Source: CAWGMT01 sp963823675
Lineage (GTDB): Bacteria > Planctomycetota > Planctomycetia > Isosphaerales > Isosphaeraceae
DNA length: 64,000 bases
Assembly (NCBI GenBank): GCA_963823675.1
Contig: CAWGMT010000012.1
Span: forward strand, 1,922,001-1,986,000
Direction: 5' to 3'
The notes under the pieces are model-generated. The model had not been told where the DNA came from, did no database searches, and saw nothing but the letters and a program-made list of their open reading frames with translations. Positions 48,613-58,039 of the stretch are shown piece by piece; the first letter of the stretch is position 1, and each line of letters starts with the position of its first letter. The position numbers and the translations under genes are program-made.

Positions 48613-48876
48613 ATGAAGAAGTCGAGCAATGCTTTCACGAAATCTGCCGCCTGGGCCATGGTCGTTGGCGGAGGCTTGGCGCTCGGTGGTTGCGGCGGTG
48701 AAACCCCTGCGGACAAGGAAGAGACCGCGTCGCCACCACCGGCCGCGGCTCCCGCTCCCCCGAAGAAGTTGACTGCCGCCGAGAAGGCGGAGCTCAAGAG
48801 GAAGCGACTTACCGAGGACGAACCTTCCGCCCAGGAGCGGCGCAAGGCCAAGCTCAAGTCAAAGACGGACGAGTAA
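48613..48876 (+). CDS. small lipoprotein
   Basis: An 87-residue protein with a signal peptide and lipobox (GLALGGCGG; Cys at about 28). The mature part is a Pro/Ala-rich linker followed by a very basic, helical tail (LTAAEKAELKRKRLTED...RRKAKLKSK). Probably tethered to the outer leaflet. Planctomycete genomes often place such a small lipoprotein next to a DUF1559 gene, as here. Confidence 0.75.
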   Translation: MKKSSNAFTKSAAWAMVVGGGLALGGCGGETPADKEETASPPPAAAPAPPKKLTAAEKAELKRKRLTEDEPSAQERRKAKLKSKTDE

Positions 48877-49000
48877 TCGTCCGGCGGTATTTCCGCACCG
48901 AGGTCGGGTGGGAGAAATTTCTCTTTGGCGACGGTTGGTGCATTGATCCAGTTCGTTCGGTCTTTATTTTCAACTTTCATGCCAGCGAGAGGAACATAGC

Positions 49001-50074
49001 ATGCGAAAGTTTGTCCGACGAGGGAGTGAATGGCGCGGGTTCACCCTGATTGAATTGCTCGTTGTTATCGCGATCATCGCGGTTCTGATCGCCCTGTTGC
49101 TGCCTGCCGTGCAGTCGGCCCGCGAAGCAGCCCGCCGCGCGCAGTGCACCAACAACCTCAAACAAATCGCCCTGGCCTCCCATAACTACGAAAGCTCCAA
49201 CGGCAGCTTCGCGAACGGCGACAGCTACGGGCGAGACTGGCAGAGCGGCAATTTGGTACGGCAGAACTTCGGCCATTTCGTGGCGTGCGGGCCGTATTAC
49301 GACCAGGGAGCCGTCTTCAACTCGCTCAACACCAGCATCATGCTCTATGAGTACCCCAACAGCACGATATGCGGCGTCGGCGTGTCGATCATGTGGTGCC
49401 CCAGCGATGGCGACATCGTGGGTCTGCGCTATCCTGGCATGATGGGCGATGGGTGGGATTGCAGCCCGATTCCGTCGACATTCAGCAGCTATGCCGCGAA
49501 TCTGGGTACGCTGATCTGGCAGTACAATGATAACTGCCTGGGCCAGATGCAGGGGGTTTTTGGCCACAATGGAAATCTGTGCGTCGGTGGGATCTCCAAT
49601 TTCCCGTCGGTCAAGATCGCCGCAATCACGGACGGCACCAGCAATACCCTCATGTACGGCGAGCACGCCCACAGCGAGATTTCCAATCTGTCAAATCTGC
49701 AAGACAACGAAGACTATTTCGGCCTCAACTGGTGGACCTCGGGCGACTACGGGGACACTACCTTCTGCGCGATCTTCCCACCCAACTTTTTCGCCAGCGA
49801 CGACCAGGGTCTCGCGCTTCCCAAAATTGTGCCCCGCCAGAGCAACTTCTCCGTCACGGCCACGAGCCGGCATCCCGGCGGCTGCAACTTCGCCTTCTGC
49901 GACGGCTCGGTGCGATTCATCAAGAGCTCGATCAACTCGTGGAACCCACGCCTCATCACCAACTCAGGCTCCGGCTGTTCCTGGAACTACAACATCGGCA
50001 ACCAGATGCAAGGCGTGTACCAAAACCTGGCGACCCGCAACGGTGGTGAAGTCGTCAGTGCCGACCAGTATTGA
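49001..50074 (+). CDS. DUF1559 prepilin-like protein
   Basis: A 357-residue protein with a type IV pilin-like N-terminus: RGFTLIELLVVIAIIAVLIAL (cleavage before Phe). It continues LLPAVQSAREAARRAQCTNNLKQIALA, the DUF1559 signature, and ends with the SBP_bac_10-type H-x-G-G-x-N motif (RHPGGCNFAFCDGSVRFI). AGGA precedes the ATG. Planctomycetes have many paralogues; they are thought to form pseudopilus-like surface structures. Intact reading frame. Confidence 0.97.
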   Translation: MRKFVRRGSEWRGFTLIELLVVIAIIAVLIALLLPAVQSAREAARRAQCTNNLKQIALASHNYESSNGSFANGDSYGRDWQSGNLVRQNFGHFVACGPYYDQGAVFNSLNTSIMLYEYPNSTICGVGVSIMWCPSDGDIVGLRYPGMMGDGWDCSPIPSTFSSYAANLGTLIWQYNDNCLGQMQGVFGHNGNLCVGGISNFPSVKIAAITDGTSNTLMYGEHAHSEISNLSNLQDNEDYFGLNWWTSGDYGDTTFCAIFPPNFFASDDQGLALPKIVPRQSNFSVTATSRHPGGCNFAFCDGSVRFIKSSINSWNPRLITNSGSGCSWNYNIGNQMQGVYQNLATRNGGEVVSADQY

Positions 50075-53026
50075 TCCGTGCGCTTGCCTCGTCGATTTCG
50101 AGAACCCGATCCGCGGCCAGATTGGTCAACGATTGAACCAGTCCTGATGGCCATGTGATCTCGAGGCAATCGACGCTCGCAGCAGTTCCCAGGCCCAGCC
50201 AGAGCCGCGTGTCATGTGATGCCAGGTAGCCGGTGCCGCCCGTTAGCCAGCGGGTGATGCACCGGCCGCCGGCACGGCAGGTGATGCGCGCTCCGACTGG
50301 CGTTTTCGCTGAGCGAGTACCGCGTAGCTTCAGGCCCAGCCAGTGCCCGCCGCGCGCTCGATTCCACAAAATAGCCGAGGGTGCATTGCGGTGCACGACC
50401 ACCAGGTCGACCCGCCCGTCGTTATTCAGATCTCCGGCCGCCACGCCACGGCCCACAAACGGGTGGGCAAAGTAGGACGACTCGGTCGCTTCCGCAACCA
50501 CGAAACGGCCTTGATTGCGCCCCCAGAAGAACAGCGCTCGTTGCGCCATCGGACTATTCGCCCAGGGCCGGTTGTCAACGTGGCCGTTGGCGACGAAGAG
50601 GTCCAGAAGCCCGTCGTTGTCGCCATCGAGAGCCGCATCGCCAAATCCCGTCTTGGGGCGGCTCGGCGCGTCCAGTCCGGCTCCCAGGGTCGAGTCGAGG
50701 AAGAGGCCTCCGCCCAGGTTGCGGAAAAACGTGCTGGACTCGTTAACCAGGTTGGTCACGAAGAGATCGATGCGTCCATCGCCATCAAGGTCGTCGGCCA
50801 CGACCCCCATGCTGGCCGTCGCACGGCCCGAGCCGTTGGTCGCAACTCCGGCTTCCATGCCGATTTCCTCGAACCGCAGTCCGCCACGGTTCCGGAAGAG
50901 GAAATTCGGCGTCGCGTCGTTGGCGACGAAGATGTCGAGCTTGCCATCGCCGTCGAAATCGGCGATCGCCAGTCCGAGCCCGCGGCCGTTTTGCGCCTCG
51001 AATCCGGCCGTCTTGCTGACCTCGGTAAACGTGCCGTCCCCGTTGTTGCGATAGAGCAAGTCGGCCTGCGCCGTGTAGTAGGCCGGCGTGCAGTGAATCG
51101 GCCGGCCGGCCTGGTCGCGACAGGTTCGCTCGTCGTCCCACGAGACCTCGACGTAGGCGACCACCACGAGGTCGAGGTCGCCATCGCCATCCAGATCTCC
51201 AAAACCCGCCGCCGTCGTCCAACGATCCGAAGCGACGCCGGCAAAGGCAGTGACATCCTCGAACGTGCCGTTGCCCCGATTCCGATAGAGCACCGTCTGA
51301 CGGAAACCGGTCACGAAGAGATCGTCATCGCCGTCGTTGTCGTAATCGCCGACCGTACAGCCCATTCCATAGCCCTTTCCCCCGACCCCACACTGGGCCG
51401 TCACGTCCCTGAACGTCCCGTCGCGCTGGTTTCGGTACAAGACATTGGGTTCCGGCGGGCTCTTGGGGTCGAACGGAAACGCGCAGCCGTTCACGAAATA
51501 GATATCGAGCCAGCCGTCGTTGTCGTAGTCGAAGAGGCCGACACCGCCGCCCATGGTGTCGGCAATGAAAAGCCTGCGGTCGGTCGCTCCGCTCTCGTAG
51601 AAGAAACCGATGCCTGCCGCGGCCGCGCCCTCTTCAAATGGAGGCGGATGACCCGGAGATCCGGAGGCCGTCTCCGGGACCGCCACTCCGCGATCGGGCA
51701 CTCCCGCCGGGGAACCGGGCCGTGAAGAGCCCGGAGCGGACGCCAGGATCGGGGCCGGTAAGGAGAAGGGAACAGAAACCGGGACGGCCTGCTGACGGGC
51801 CAGCTCCGTTCTGGCATCTTCGAGCCCGGCGTCGAGCTTGAGCGCTTGCTCATACCACGCGCGCGACTCGGCGATCAAGCCGGCCCCGGCGCAAAGCGCC
51901 CGAGCCGCAGGAAGTGCCGGGCGTCAGAGGGCACTCCCGTCCGGCGAAGCTGCTGATGCTCGCGGCGGACCATCTTGATCTGCTCGTCGATCCGTTTCGA
52001 CTCGGCCAGATGGAGTTTTGACTCGTCCAGGCGCGCGACCTGCTTCAAGACCTGTCCCAGCCGGAAATGGGCCTCGCGACTGAAAGTGTGCAAAGCCAGC
52101 GATCGCTCGAACGATGCGACGGCTTGCCGGGGCAGGCCGGTCGTTTCTTCGATTCGACCCCGGAGCAGCCACCACTGGGCTTCGTCGATCGGCTGCCGCG
52201 GTGCTGGTCCCAGGACCTCTTCCAGCTCAACGGGCTGCCCGGTCATGATCCGGCATTCCGCCAGCGCGAACCGGCCGAACGGGTCGTTCGTGACCTGGCG
52301 AGCGGCCGCCTCGAGGTGGGGAAGTGCCTCGGCCGCTCGGCCCTGGTAGAGCAAGCTCATCCCCCAGGCACGTAAGAGGAGCGGATCGTCGGGCGTCCGC
52401 GCCACGAATTGCTCGAGCTCGGGTGCAAGCCCGCGCACATCTTGCTGGTCGAGCAAGAGCTCGAGCACCAGATCGACCAGAACCCGGGGATCGTCGCGGA
52501 TCCGGTAGATATCCCAGAGCGCCGCGCGTGCCTCGGCCGTTCGCTGCTGCATCCCAAGCAGGTAGATCAGTCGCTGCCGCGGTGCGAGTGCTTGCAGGTC
52601 GTACTCGGCGATCATTCGAAAGATATCCTCCGCGTGGGCAGCCTGGCGCTCGCGAATCGCCAGCTCGCCGAGCATGCCCTGCACTTGCGACCAGGCCGGG
52701 TTGGATTGCGGAACCCAGCTCAAGCCGTGAACGGCCTCGTCGCGGCGCCCCAGGCCGAGCTCGAGATCGGCCAGCATCAGCCGGGCGCGGGCGTCGCCGG
52801 GCCTGGCCTCGATCCAGCGCTTCAGCCCGGCTTCCATCTCGGCCCACCGCCGGCGCGACCTGGCTCGCTCGATCTCGGCCCACGCCGGGGCCCTCGCGAT
52901 GATCCGCGATCGAACCACCCAGAACCCGAGGAGAACGATCCCCACAAAAGACGCGACCGCGAGTGTCCAACCCATCCAGCGCGGACGCAGGCGCCGGCGC
53001 GTGATGCGTTCTCCGATTTCGTTCAT
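50055..53026 (-). CDS. TPR-CRTAC1 protein 3 (one frameshift)
   Basis: The N-terminal part (53026-51875) has a membrane helix (WTLAVASFVGIVLLGFWVV) and TPR units. Near 51905 the frame changes, and the same TPR solenoid continues as GLIAESRAWYEQALKLDAGLEDA into the propeller (DYDNDGWLDIYFVNG, DYDNDGDDDLF, DLDGDGDLDLVVVAY) and ASPIC/UnbV end (GGTGYLASHDTRLWLGLG). Read as two overlapping genes it would be unusual; paralogues 1 and 2 have the fused form, so one gene of about 990 residues is preferred. It begins 18 bp after the isomerase stop. Confidence 0.83.
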
Positions 53027-53044
53027 GCAACGGCCATCCCGATG

Positions 53045-54069
53045 TCATCCCGGCTGGGGCCGATCGCTCTGGAACAGGGCTTTCATCTTCTCCAGGCCGG
53101 TCCGGGCGACCACCAGGGGATCCTGGCTCCACAATTTCCGATTGAAGAGCTCGAGTGACAGCGTAACAGAAAAGCCGCCGCGAGCCAGGGCTAAAAGCAG
53201 CTCCCGCAAGGGCGCCGCGCCGTCGCCCGGGTAGACCCGGTCGGCGTCCGTGAGCTGATCCCGCGGCGGTTGGGCGGGATAGTCGTTGAAATGGAGCACG
53301 AAGAACGACGTCGGCCCAAGAAGCCTGACTGACGCAAGATCGGAGCCCCCTCGATAGAGGTGATAGACATCGGGCAAGATGCACGCCCTGGGATGCTGGG
53401 CTTCGATCGCCACGAAGGCCGCTTCACCGAGTCGGCCCAGGGTCTTGGAATGGCCCCAGATCTCGACCTCGGGGACAACTCCCAGCTTATCGCCGAGCTC
53501 GAGCAACTCGCGGTAGCGGTCCGCGACCCGGTAAAGGTCGCCCAGCGGCCGCCCGGTTGCACCGACCGGCGGGGCCGCCAGTCGTTTGCCGCCAATGCGG
53601 CGAACCAGGTCCATCCCGCGCCTGGCCGCCTCGAGCCCCTTCCGCCGCCGATCCGGGTCGTCAACGATCCAGTCGAAGAACCCGATCGCGCTCTCGACCT
53701 TGATCCCCGCATCGCGGAACCGCTTGCCCAGGTCCTCGAGCGATCCGCCCGCGGCGGCGTAGCGCTCGAGCTCGTCGAGCCACGGCTCCATGGCCTGATA
53801 GCCGGCTTTCGAGGCAATCGCGATCTCCTCGACGATCGAGAGCTTCTGGCCGCGAATCGTGCTGGTGTTCAGTCCAAAAAGAAAGCGATCCTCCGCCAGG
53901 CCGGCCGCGGGCTCGTGGTGCACTTCTTGCATACCACCGGGGGCAGCCGCTCTTGCTGCCGTCACGGCGGCGCCCGCCGTCAGGGCGCGCCCGCCGTCAT
54001 CGCGGCGATCCCGCCCGCCAACGCCGAGCCGCCTTTCAAAAGGTCGCGTCGATTGAGTTCGGCCGTCAT
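53045..54069 (-). CDS. Tat-exported sugar phosphate isomerase/epimerase-like TIM-barrel protein (one frameshift)
   Basis: The ATG at 54069 opens a twin-arginine signal (NRRDLLKGGSALAGGIAAM). Near 53985, in a GGCGGGCGCGCC-type repeat, the frame changes and continues AAVTAARAAAPGG into the mature protein. The barrel motifs of the xylose-isomerase-like (AP endonuclease 2) family are present: FLFGLNTSTIRG, KAGYQAMEPWLDEL, PEVEIWGHS, CILPDVYHLYRG and VLHFNDYPA. Without the upstream signal the frame looks cytoplasmic. Substrate unknown. The gene lies in the cmk-plsC operon. Confidence 0.82.
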
Positions 54070-54100
54070 GTCGACATCCCTCCTACGGTAATCTTGCATC

Positions 54101-54925
54101 TTAGCAGCTCATGTCGCGATTGAGCCCGCGCTCTGCTTCCTGATGGCATTCTTCGAGCCGCCGGCGGATCAAGGCGGTGACCGCCGCGGTGTCCATTCCG
54201 CTCAGCTCCTCCGGGAAGATCGGTGCCCCGTAGTGAACCCGGATCGGATGACGGGCCGGAAACAGGCGGAACCGCGGCCACACCTCGAATGTTCCGGCCA
54301 ATCCCACCGGGACCACCGGCACTTTCGCCCGCGATACGAGGACCGCGATTCCCGGCTTGAGGAGACCGAGCCGTCCGTCCCGGCTCCGGGTGCCCTCGGG
54401 GAAAAGCGCCACGATGCCCCCTTTTCGCAAGCGCCTCAGCGTTTCCTTCAGCCCTGAGGCTCCGATGCCCTCGCGCTGGATGGGAAACCCGCCCACCGAC
54501 CGCATGAACGACGCCAGGACCGGCACAAAAAGGGTCGAGCGCGCAACGTAATTGAGCGGGCGGCAGAGGGGCATGCCCAGCAGGAAGACGTCAACGAAGC
54601 TCAGGTGGTTGGAGACCAGAAGCAGCCCTCCGGCGGCGGGTACGTTGGACCGGCCAGTCGCGCGCCAGGGCAGGAGCACCGTCGCGAGTATCGCAATCAG
54701 GTACCGCACGAAGTGATACCAGAGTAAAAGCGCAATGGAACGATCCCGAGCGACCGCCGTTTCCAGGTCGAGCTTCCGGGCCGACGCTGCCTCTGATGCG
54801 GGGCGGGCCGCGGGCGCCGGCGTGGCGCCAGGACCCTGGTCGTGACCGTGACCATCACCATGACCGTGACCATGACCGATCTCGGCCTGGACAGCCGCGC
54901 CACTCTCACCAGGCTGTCCATTCAC
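54101..54925 (-). CDS. plsC: 1-acyl-glycerol-3-phosphate acyltransferase (PlsC-type)
   Basis: A 274-residue membrane acyltransferase. Motif I is NHLSFVD (N-H-x4-D), motif III is FPEGTRSRDG, and VPVVPVGLAG is motif IV. The N-terminal 45 residues hold an unusual His/Gly run (EIGHGHGHGDGHGHDQG) that could bind metal; it is not part of the family. Makes phosphatidic acid for membrane lipids. It follows cmk by 21 bp, the usual order. Confidence 0.92.
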   Translation of the reverse strand: MNGQPGESGAAVQAEIGHGHGHGDGHGHDQGPGATPAPAARPASEAASARKLDLETAVARDRSIALLLWYHFVRYLIAILATVLLPWRATGRSNVPAAGGLLLVSNHLSFVDVFLLGMPLCRPLNYVARSTLFVPVLASFMRSVGGFPIQREGIGASGLKETLRRLRKGGIVALFPEGTRSRDGRLGLLKPGIAVLVSRAKVPVVPVGLAGTFEVWPRFRLFPARHPIRVHYGAPIFPEELSGMDTAAVTALIRRRLEECHQEAERGLNRDMSC

Positions 54926-54946
54926 GAGGGGCGAGCCTCCCGAAGT

Positions 54947-55621
54947 TCACGACCCGGCTGGCGCTGCGTGGAGCGCCGCTTCGATGTCCCGCGCGAGCGC
55001 CGCAACGACGTCGTCGACGGACAGTCCGGTTGTATCGATCACGGTGGCGTCGGCTGCCGCCTGCATCGGGGCGATGGCGCGCGCCGCGTCGCGGGCGTCG
55101 CGCTCGCTCTGGGCGGTCTGCACCGACTCGAGAGTCGCCGGCTCGCCCCGGGCCTGGAATTCGGCCAGCCGCCGCCGCGCTCGCTCGAGGGCGCTCGCCG
55201 TCAAGTAGTACTTGCGAAAAGCGTCGGGGAAAACGAGCGTTCCCTGGTCGCGGCCTTCCGTGACGACGTCTTGCAGGGCGGCGATCGCGCGCTGCCAGAT
55301 CGTGAGCTGGCGCCGCACGCTGGGACTGTCGGCCAGATACATCGAGTTGTCCGTCACCAGGGCCCCCCGTATGACCGCCGTGACATCAAGATCGCCCAGA
55401 ATGACCCGGCCCGGCGGCAGGCGAATTTCCAGGCGCGAGACCAAGGCGTCGAGCTGGGACTCGCTCTTCAAGTCGATCCCCGCGCGGAGCGCGGCGAGGG
55501 TTGCCGCGCGGTACATCGCGCCGGTGTCGAGAAAGCGCCAGCCGAGCCGGTCGGCCAGCTTCCGCGCGACCGTGCTCTTGCCGGCGCCCGCCGGCCCATC
55601 AATCGTGACAACGCGCGCCAT
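54947..55621 (-). CDS. cmk: cytidylate kinase
   Basis: From ATG 55621 the protein starts MARVVTIDGPAGAGKSTVAR, with the P-loop GPAGAGKS at residues 9-16. LGWRFLDTGAMYRAATLAAL, VTEGRDQGTLVFPDA and RARRRLAEFQARG are typical Cmk motifs. The EGRD motif has Q in place of the more common I/M/V after it, a minor variation. A longer frame to 55675 lacks family similarity. About 224 residues. Phosphorylates CMP and dCMP. Confidence 0.93.
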   Translation of the reverse strand: MARVVTIDGPAGAGKSTVARKLADRLGWRFLDTGAMYRAATLAALRAGIDLKSESQLDALVSRLEIRLPPGRVILGDLDVTAVIRGALVTDNSMYLADSPSVRRQLTIWQRAIAALQDVVTEGRDQGTLVFPDAFRKYYLTASALERARRRLAEFQARGEPATLESVQTAQSERDARDAARAIAPMQAAADATVIDTTGLSVDDVVAALARDIEAALHAAPAGS

Positions 55622-55637
55622 CTCCCCACCTACACAC

Positions 55638-55674
55638 TGGCCCAGCCACTCCGTTTTTGCAAGTGGCTGGGCCA
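55638..55674. repeat. 13-bp perfect hairpin in cmk leader
   Basis: TGGCCCAGCCACT (55638-55650) pairs with AGTGGCTGGGCCA (55662-55674) across an 11-base loop. It lies 17 bp upstream of the cmk start on the transcribed strand. It may be a REP element or a leader structure. Confidence 0.7.
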
Positions 55675-55710
55675 CGCGGATGTCCGGTCGTCAGCTTACG
55701 GGCCGGCAGC

Positions 55711-56172
55711 TCAGAGTAATTCCTCGGCGGCGGCCGTACGCGCATGCTCGGTCAACCGCTGGCGACCCGCAAAGCCACCGTCGAGCTCGTGCCAGTACAT
55801 GACCTCCGGCTCGCCCAGGCGCCAGCAAAGAAACACTTCCCGGCCATCCATGATGCTGCAAAAATCGCACAGGCCGTCCGGGCCCTTGAGCTCGACGCCC
55901 AGACGTCGCAGTTCCTCGACATACGTTCCGAGCTTGGACTCTTCAGCCTCAAACTCCGCCTGGCTCTGCGCCAACTCCTCGGAATACAAATCTTGGGAAG
56001 GCCGCCGCCGATCACGCGAAACCATTGCGAGCCGCTGCTGCAAGTCCTCCACGACCCGATACTGGTGCACAATGTCGCTGACGATCCTCTTGACCAGCGG
56101 TAGGGCCCTGTTTGCCTCCTCCACCGTGAAATACCTGCGTTTCCTCCCGACAACTGGCTTGGCTGGGGCCAT
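55711..56172 (-). CDS. DUF2203 protein
   Basis: About 153 residues from ATG 56172 (an upstream in-frame ATG lies at 56229). KRRYFTVEEANRALPLVKRIVSDIV is the DUF2203 N-terminus, followed by a helical region and the conserved end (LRRLGVELKGPDGLCDFCSIMDGREVFLCWRLGEPEVMYWHELDGGFAGRQ). Function unknown; the family is common in bacteria and cyanobacteria. It is the first gene ahead of cmk. Confidence 0.88.
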   Translation of the reverse strand: MAPAKPVVGRKRRYFTVEEANRALPLVKRIVSDIVHQYRVVEDLQQRLAMVSRDRRRPSQDLYSEELAQSQAEFEAEESKLGTYVEELRRLGVELKGPDGLCDFCSIMDGREVFLCWRLGEPEVMYWHELDGGFAGRQRLTEHARTAAAEELL

Positions 56173-56300
56173 GTTATTTACCCTGGATAAACCGATCATT
56201 GCGATAGAACCAATCTGACCATCTTTCATTATAGGCCGGTCACCACCCCCCGCAAGGGCCGTGCGTTAACCGGCTCATTTGGCAAGGTCGCCCGGGATTA

Positions 56301-58028
56301 TCAAGCGCGGTGGTGCAATTGATCGATCCGCTTGATCATCGTCTTGAGCGAGCCGGTGTTCCAGACGTCGGCGCTCTTGAGCCAGCCCCGGCGGGCGACC
56401 GTGATTCCATAATCTAGATCGTCCAGACCACCAATCGAATGTGCGTCGGGATTGATCACAATGGAGATTCCTTTCTGGCTGGCGCGGCGCGCATGGATTG
56501 CATCCAGGTCGAGCCGGTGCGGATTCGCGTTGATTTCAATCATCGTGCCGGCTTTGGCGGCGGCGTCGATCACGGCGTCGAGGTCCAGGTCGTAGCCGTC
56601 CCGAGCCAGGAGCAGCCGCCCGGTGGGATGTCCCAGCATCGAGACCTTGGGGTTGGAGACAGCCCGGATGAGTCTGGCGGTCATCTCTGCGCGCGACAAA
56701 TTGAAATTGGAGTGCACACTTGCGACCACGTAGTCGAACCGATCGAGCAGCTCATCGGGATAATCGAGCGAGCCGTCCGGCAAGATGTCGCACTCGGTTC
56801 CCTTGAAAAGACGAAATGTGCTGCCGTACTTCGCGTTCAGGGCGTCGATCGCCAACCATTGCTCGTGCACGCGCTCGATCGTCAGGCCGCCGGCATAACG
56901 CGCCGAACGGGAATGATCGGCAATACCCAGGTAATGCATGCCGCGCGACCGTGCCGCGTCGGCCATTTCGGCCAGTGTCGCGCCTCCGTCGCTCCAGTCG
57001 GTATGACAGTGGAACGTGCCGGTCAGGTCGCCGCGCGTGATCAGGTCGGGCAGCTTGCCGGATTCGGCGGCCTCGATCTCGCCGGAGTCTTCGCGCAGCT
57101 CGGGGGGTATCTCGGCCAGACCGAGCGCCCCGAAGAGCTCGGCCTCGTCGCGACACGGCACCGGGCCTTTGGGGCCGGTCAGTGCATACTCGTTAAGACT
57201 CATTCCGCGGGCGATGGCCCGCTTGCGGATCGCGATATTGTGCGCTTTCGACCCGGTGAAATAGTGGAGCGCAAAGGGAAACTGCGTGTCGTCGACTCCG
57301 CGGAGGTCGCATTGTACGCCTTCCGCCAGCCGGACGCTCGCCTTGGTCGGACCGTGGGCCAGCACCGTCGCGACCTGGGGCAGCTTCACAAACGCATCGA
57401 GCACCGCCGGCGGGACCTTGGAGCTGAAGAGGATGTCCAGGTCGCCGATCGTCTCGGCCCGGCGCCGCAGGCTGCCGCAGATCTCCGCCCGGATCACCTT
57501 GGGATGAGCCCGGACAGCCTCGATGATCGGTGCGACCAGGCGCAGGGCATGGCTTTGGAGGATCCGCTCGCCAGCCTTCTCGACAAACGCGATGCCCTCG
57601 AGAATGTTGGCCTGAGTCTTGGCGCCGAAACCCTTCAAGGGGGCAATCCGGTCCGACTCGGCCGCCGCGCGGAGATCGGCCAGGGTGTCGATCTTCAAAG
57701 TCTCATGCAGGGCCTTGATCTTCTTGGGGCCCAGGCCCGGAATGCGCAAGAGAGCGAGCAAGCCAGGCGGCGTTTTCTGGCGAAGCTCGTCATAGGACGG
57801 CAACTGACCCGTGGTGGCAAGCTGCACGATCTTGGCATGCATCGTCTCGCCGATTCCCGGAACTTCGCGCAGCCGGCCGTCGGCAATCATCTCCGACAGG
57901 TCCGCGGGCAGGCTCGAGATCGCCTGGGCCGCCGCATGGTAGGCACGACAGCGAAATGGGTTCTCGCCCTGGATCTCCAGGAGCGTCCCCATCTCGTCGA
58001 TGATCTGGGCAATGCGGGCGGCGTCCAT
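56301..58028 (-). CDS. polX: DNA polymerase/3'-5' exonuclease PolX
   Basis: A 575-residue protein from ATG 58028. N-terminal helix-hairpin-helix units (REVPGIGETMHAKI, LLRIPGLGPKKIKAL, LKGFGAKTQANI) precede the family X polymerase core (AEICGSLRRRAETIGDLDILFSS with the G-S and D-x-D motifs, then VQCDLRGVD). The C-terminal PHP exonuclease domain shows HCHTDWSDG, YLGIADHSRSARYAGG, KGTECDIL, ASVHSNFN, LGHPTGRLL and NPDAHS. All metal ligands are intact. A repair polymerase. Eleven bases separate it from the gene upstream. Confidence 0.96.
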   Translation of the reverse strand: MDAARIAQIIDEMGTLLEIQGENPFRCRAYHAAAQAISSLPADLSEMIADGRLREVPGIGETMHAKIVQLATTGQLPSYDELRQKTPPGLLALLRIPGLGPKKIKALHETLKIDTLADLRAAAESDRIAPLKGFGAKTQANILEGIAFVEKAGERILQSHALRLVAPIIEAVRAHPKVIRAEICGSLRRRAETIGDLDILFSSKVPPAVLDAFVKLPQVATVLAHGPTKASVRLAEGVQCDLRGVDDTQFPFALHYFTGSKAHNIAIRKRAIARGMSLNEYALTGPKGPVPCRDEAELFGALGLAEIPPELREDSGEIEAAESGKLPDLITRGDLTGTFHCHTDWSDGGATLAEMADAARSRGMHYLGIADHSRSARYAGGLTIERVHEQWLAIDALNAKYGSTFRLFKGTECDILPDGSLDYPDELLDRFDYVVASVHSNFNLSRAEMTARLIRAVSNPKVSMLGHPTGRLLLARDGYDLDLDAVIDAAAKAGTMIEINANPHRLDLDAIHARRASQKGISIVINPDAHSIGGLDDLDYGITVARRGWLKSADVWNTGSLKTMIKRIDQLHHRA

Positions 58029-58039
58029 GGGGGAATACC

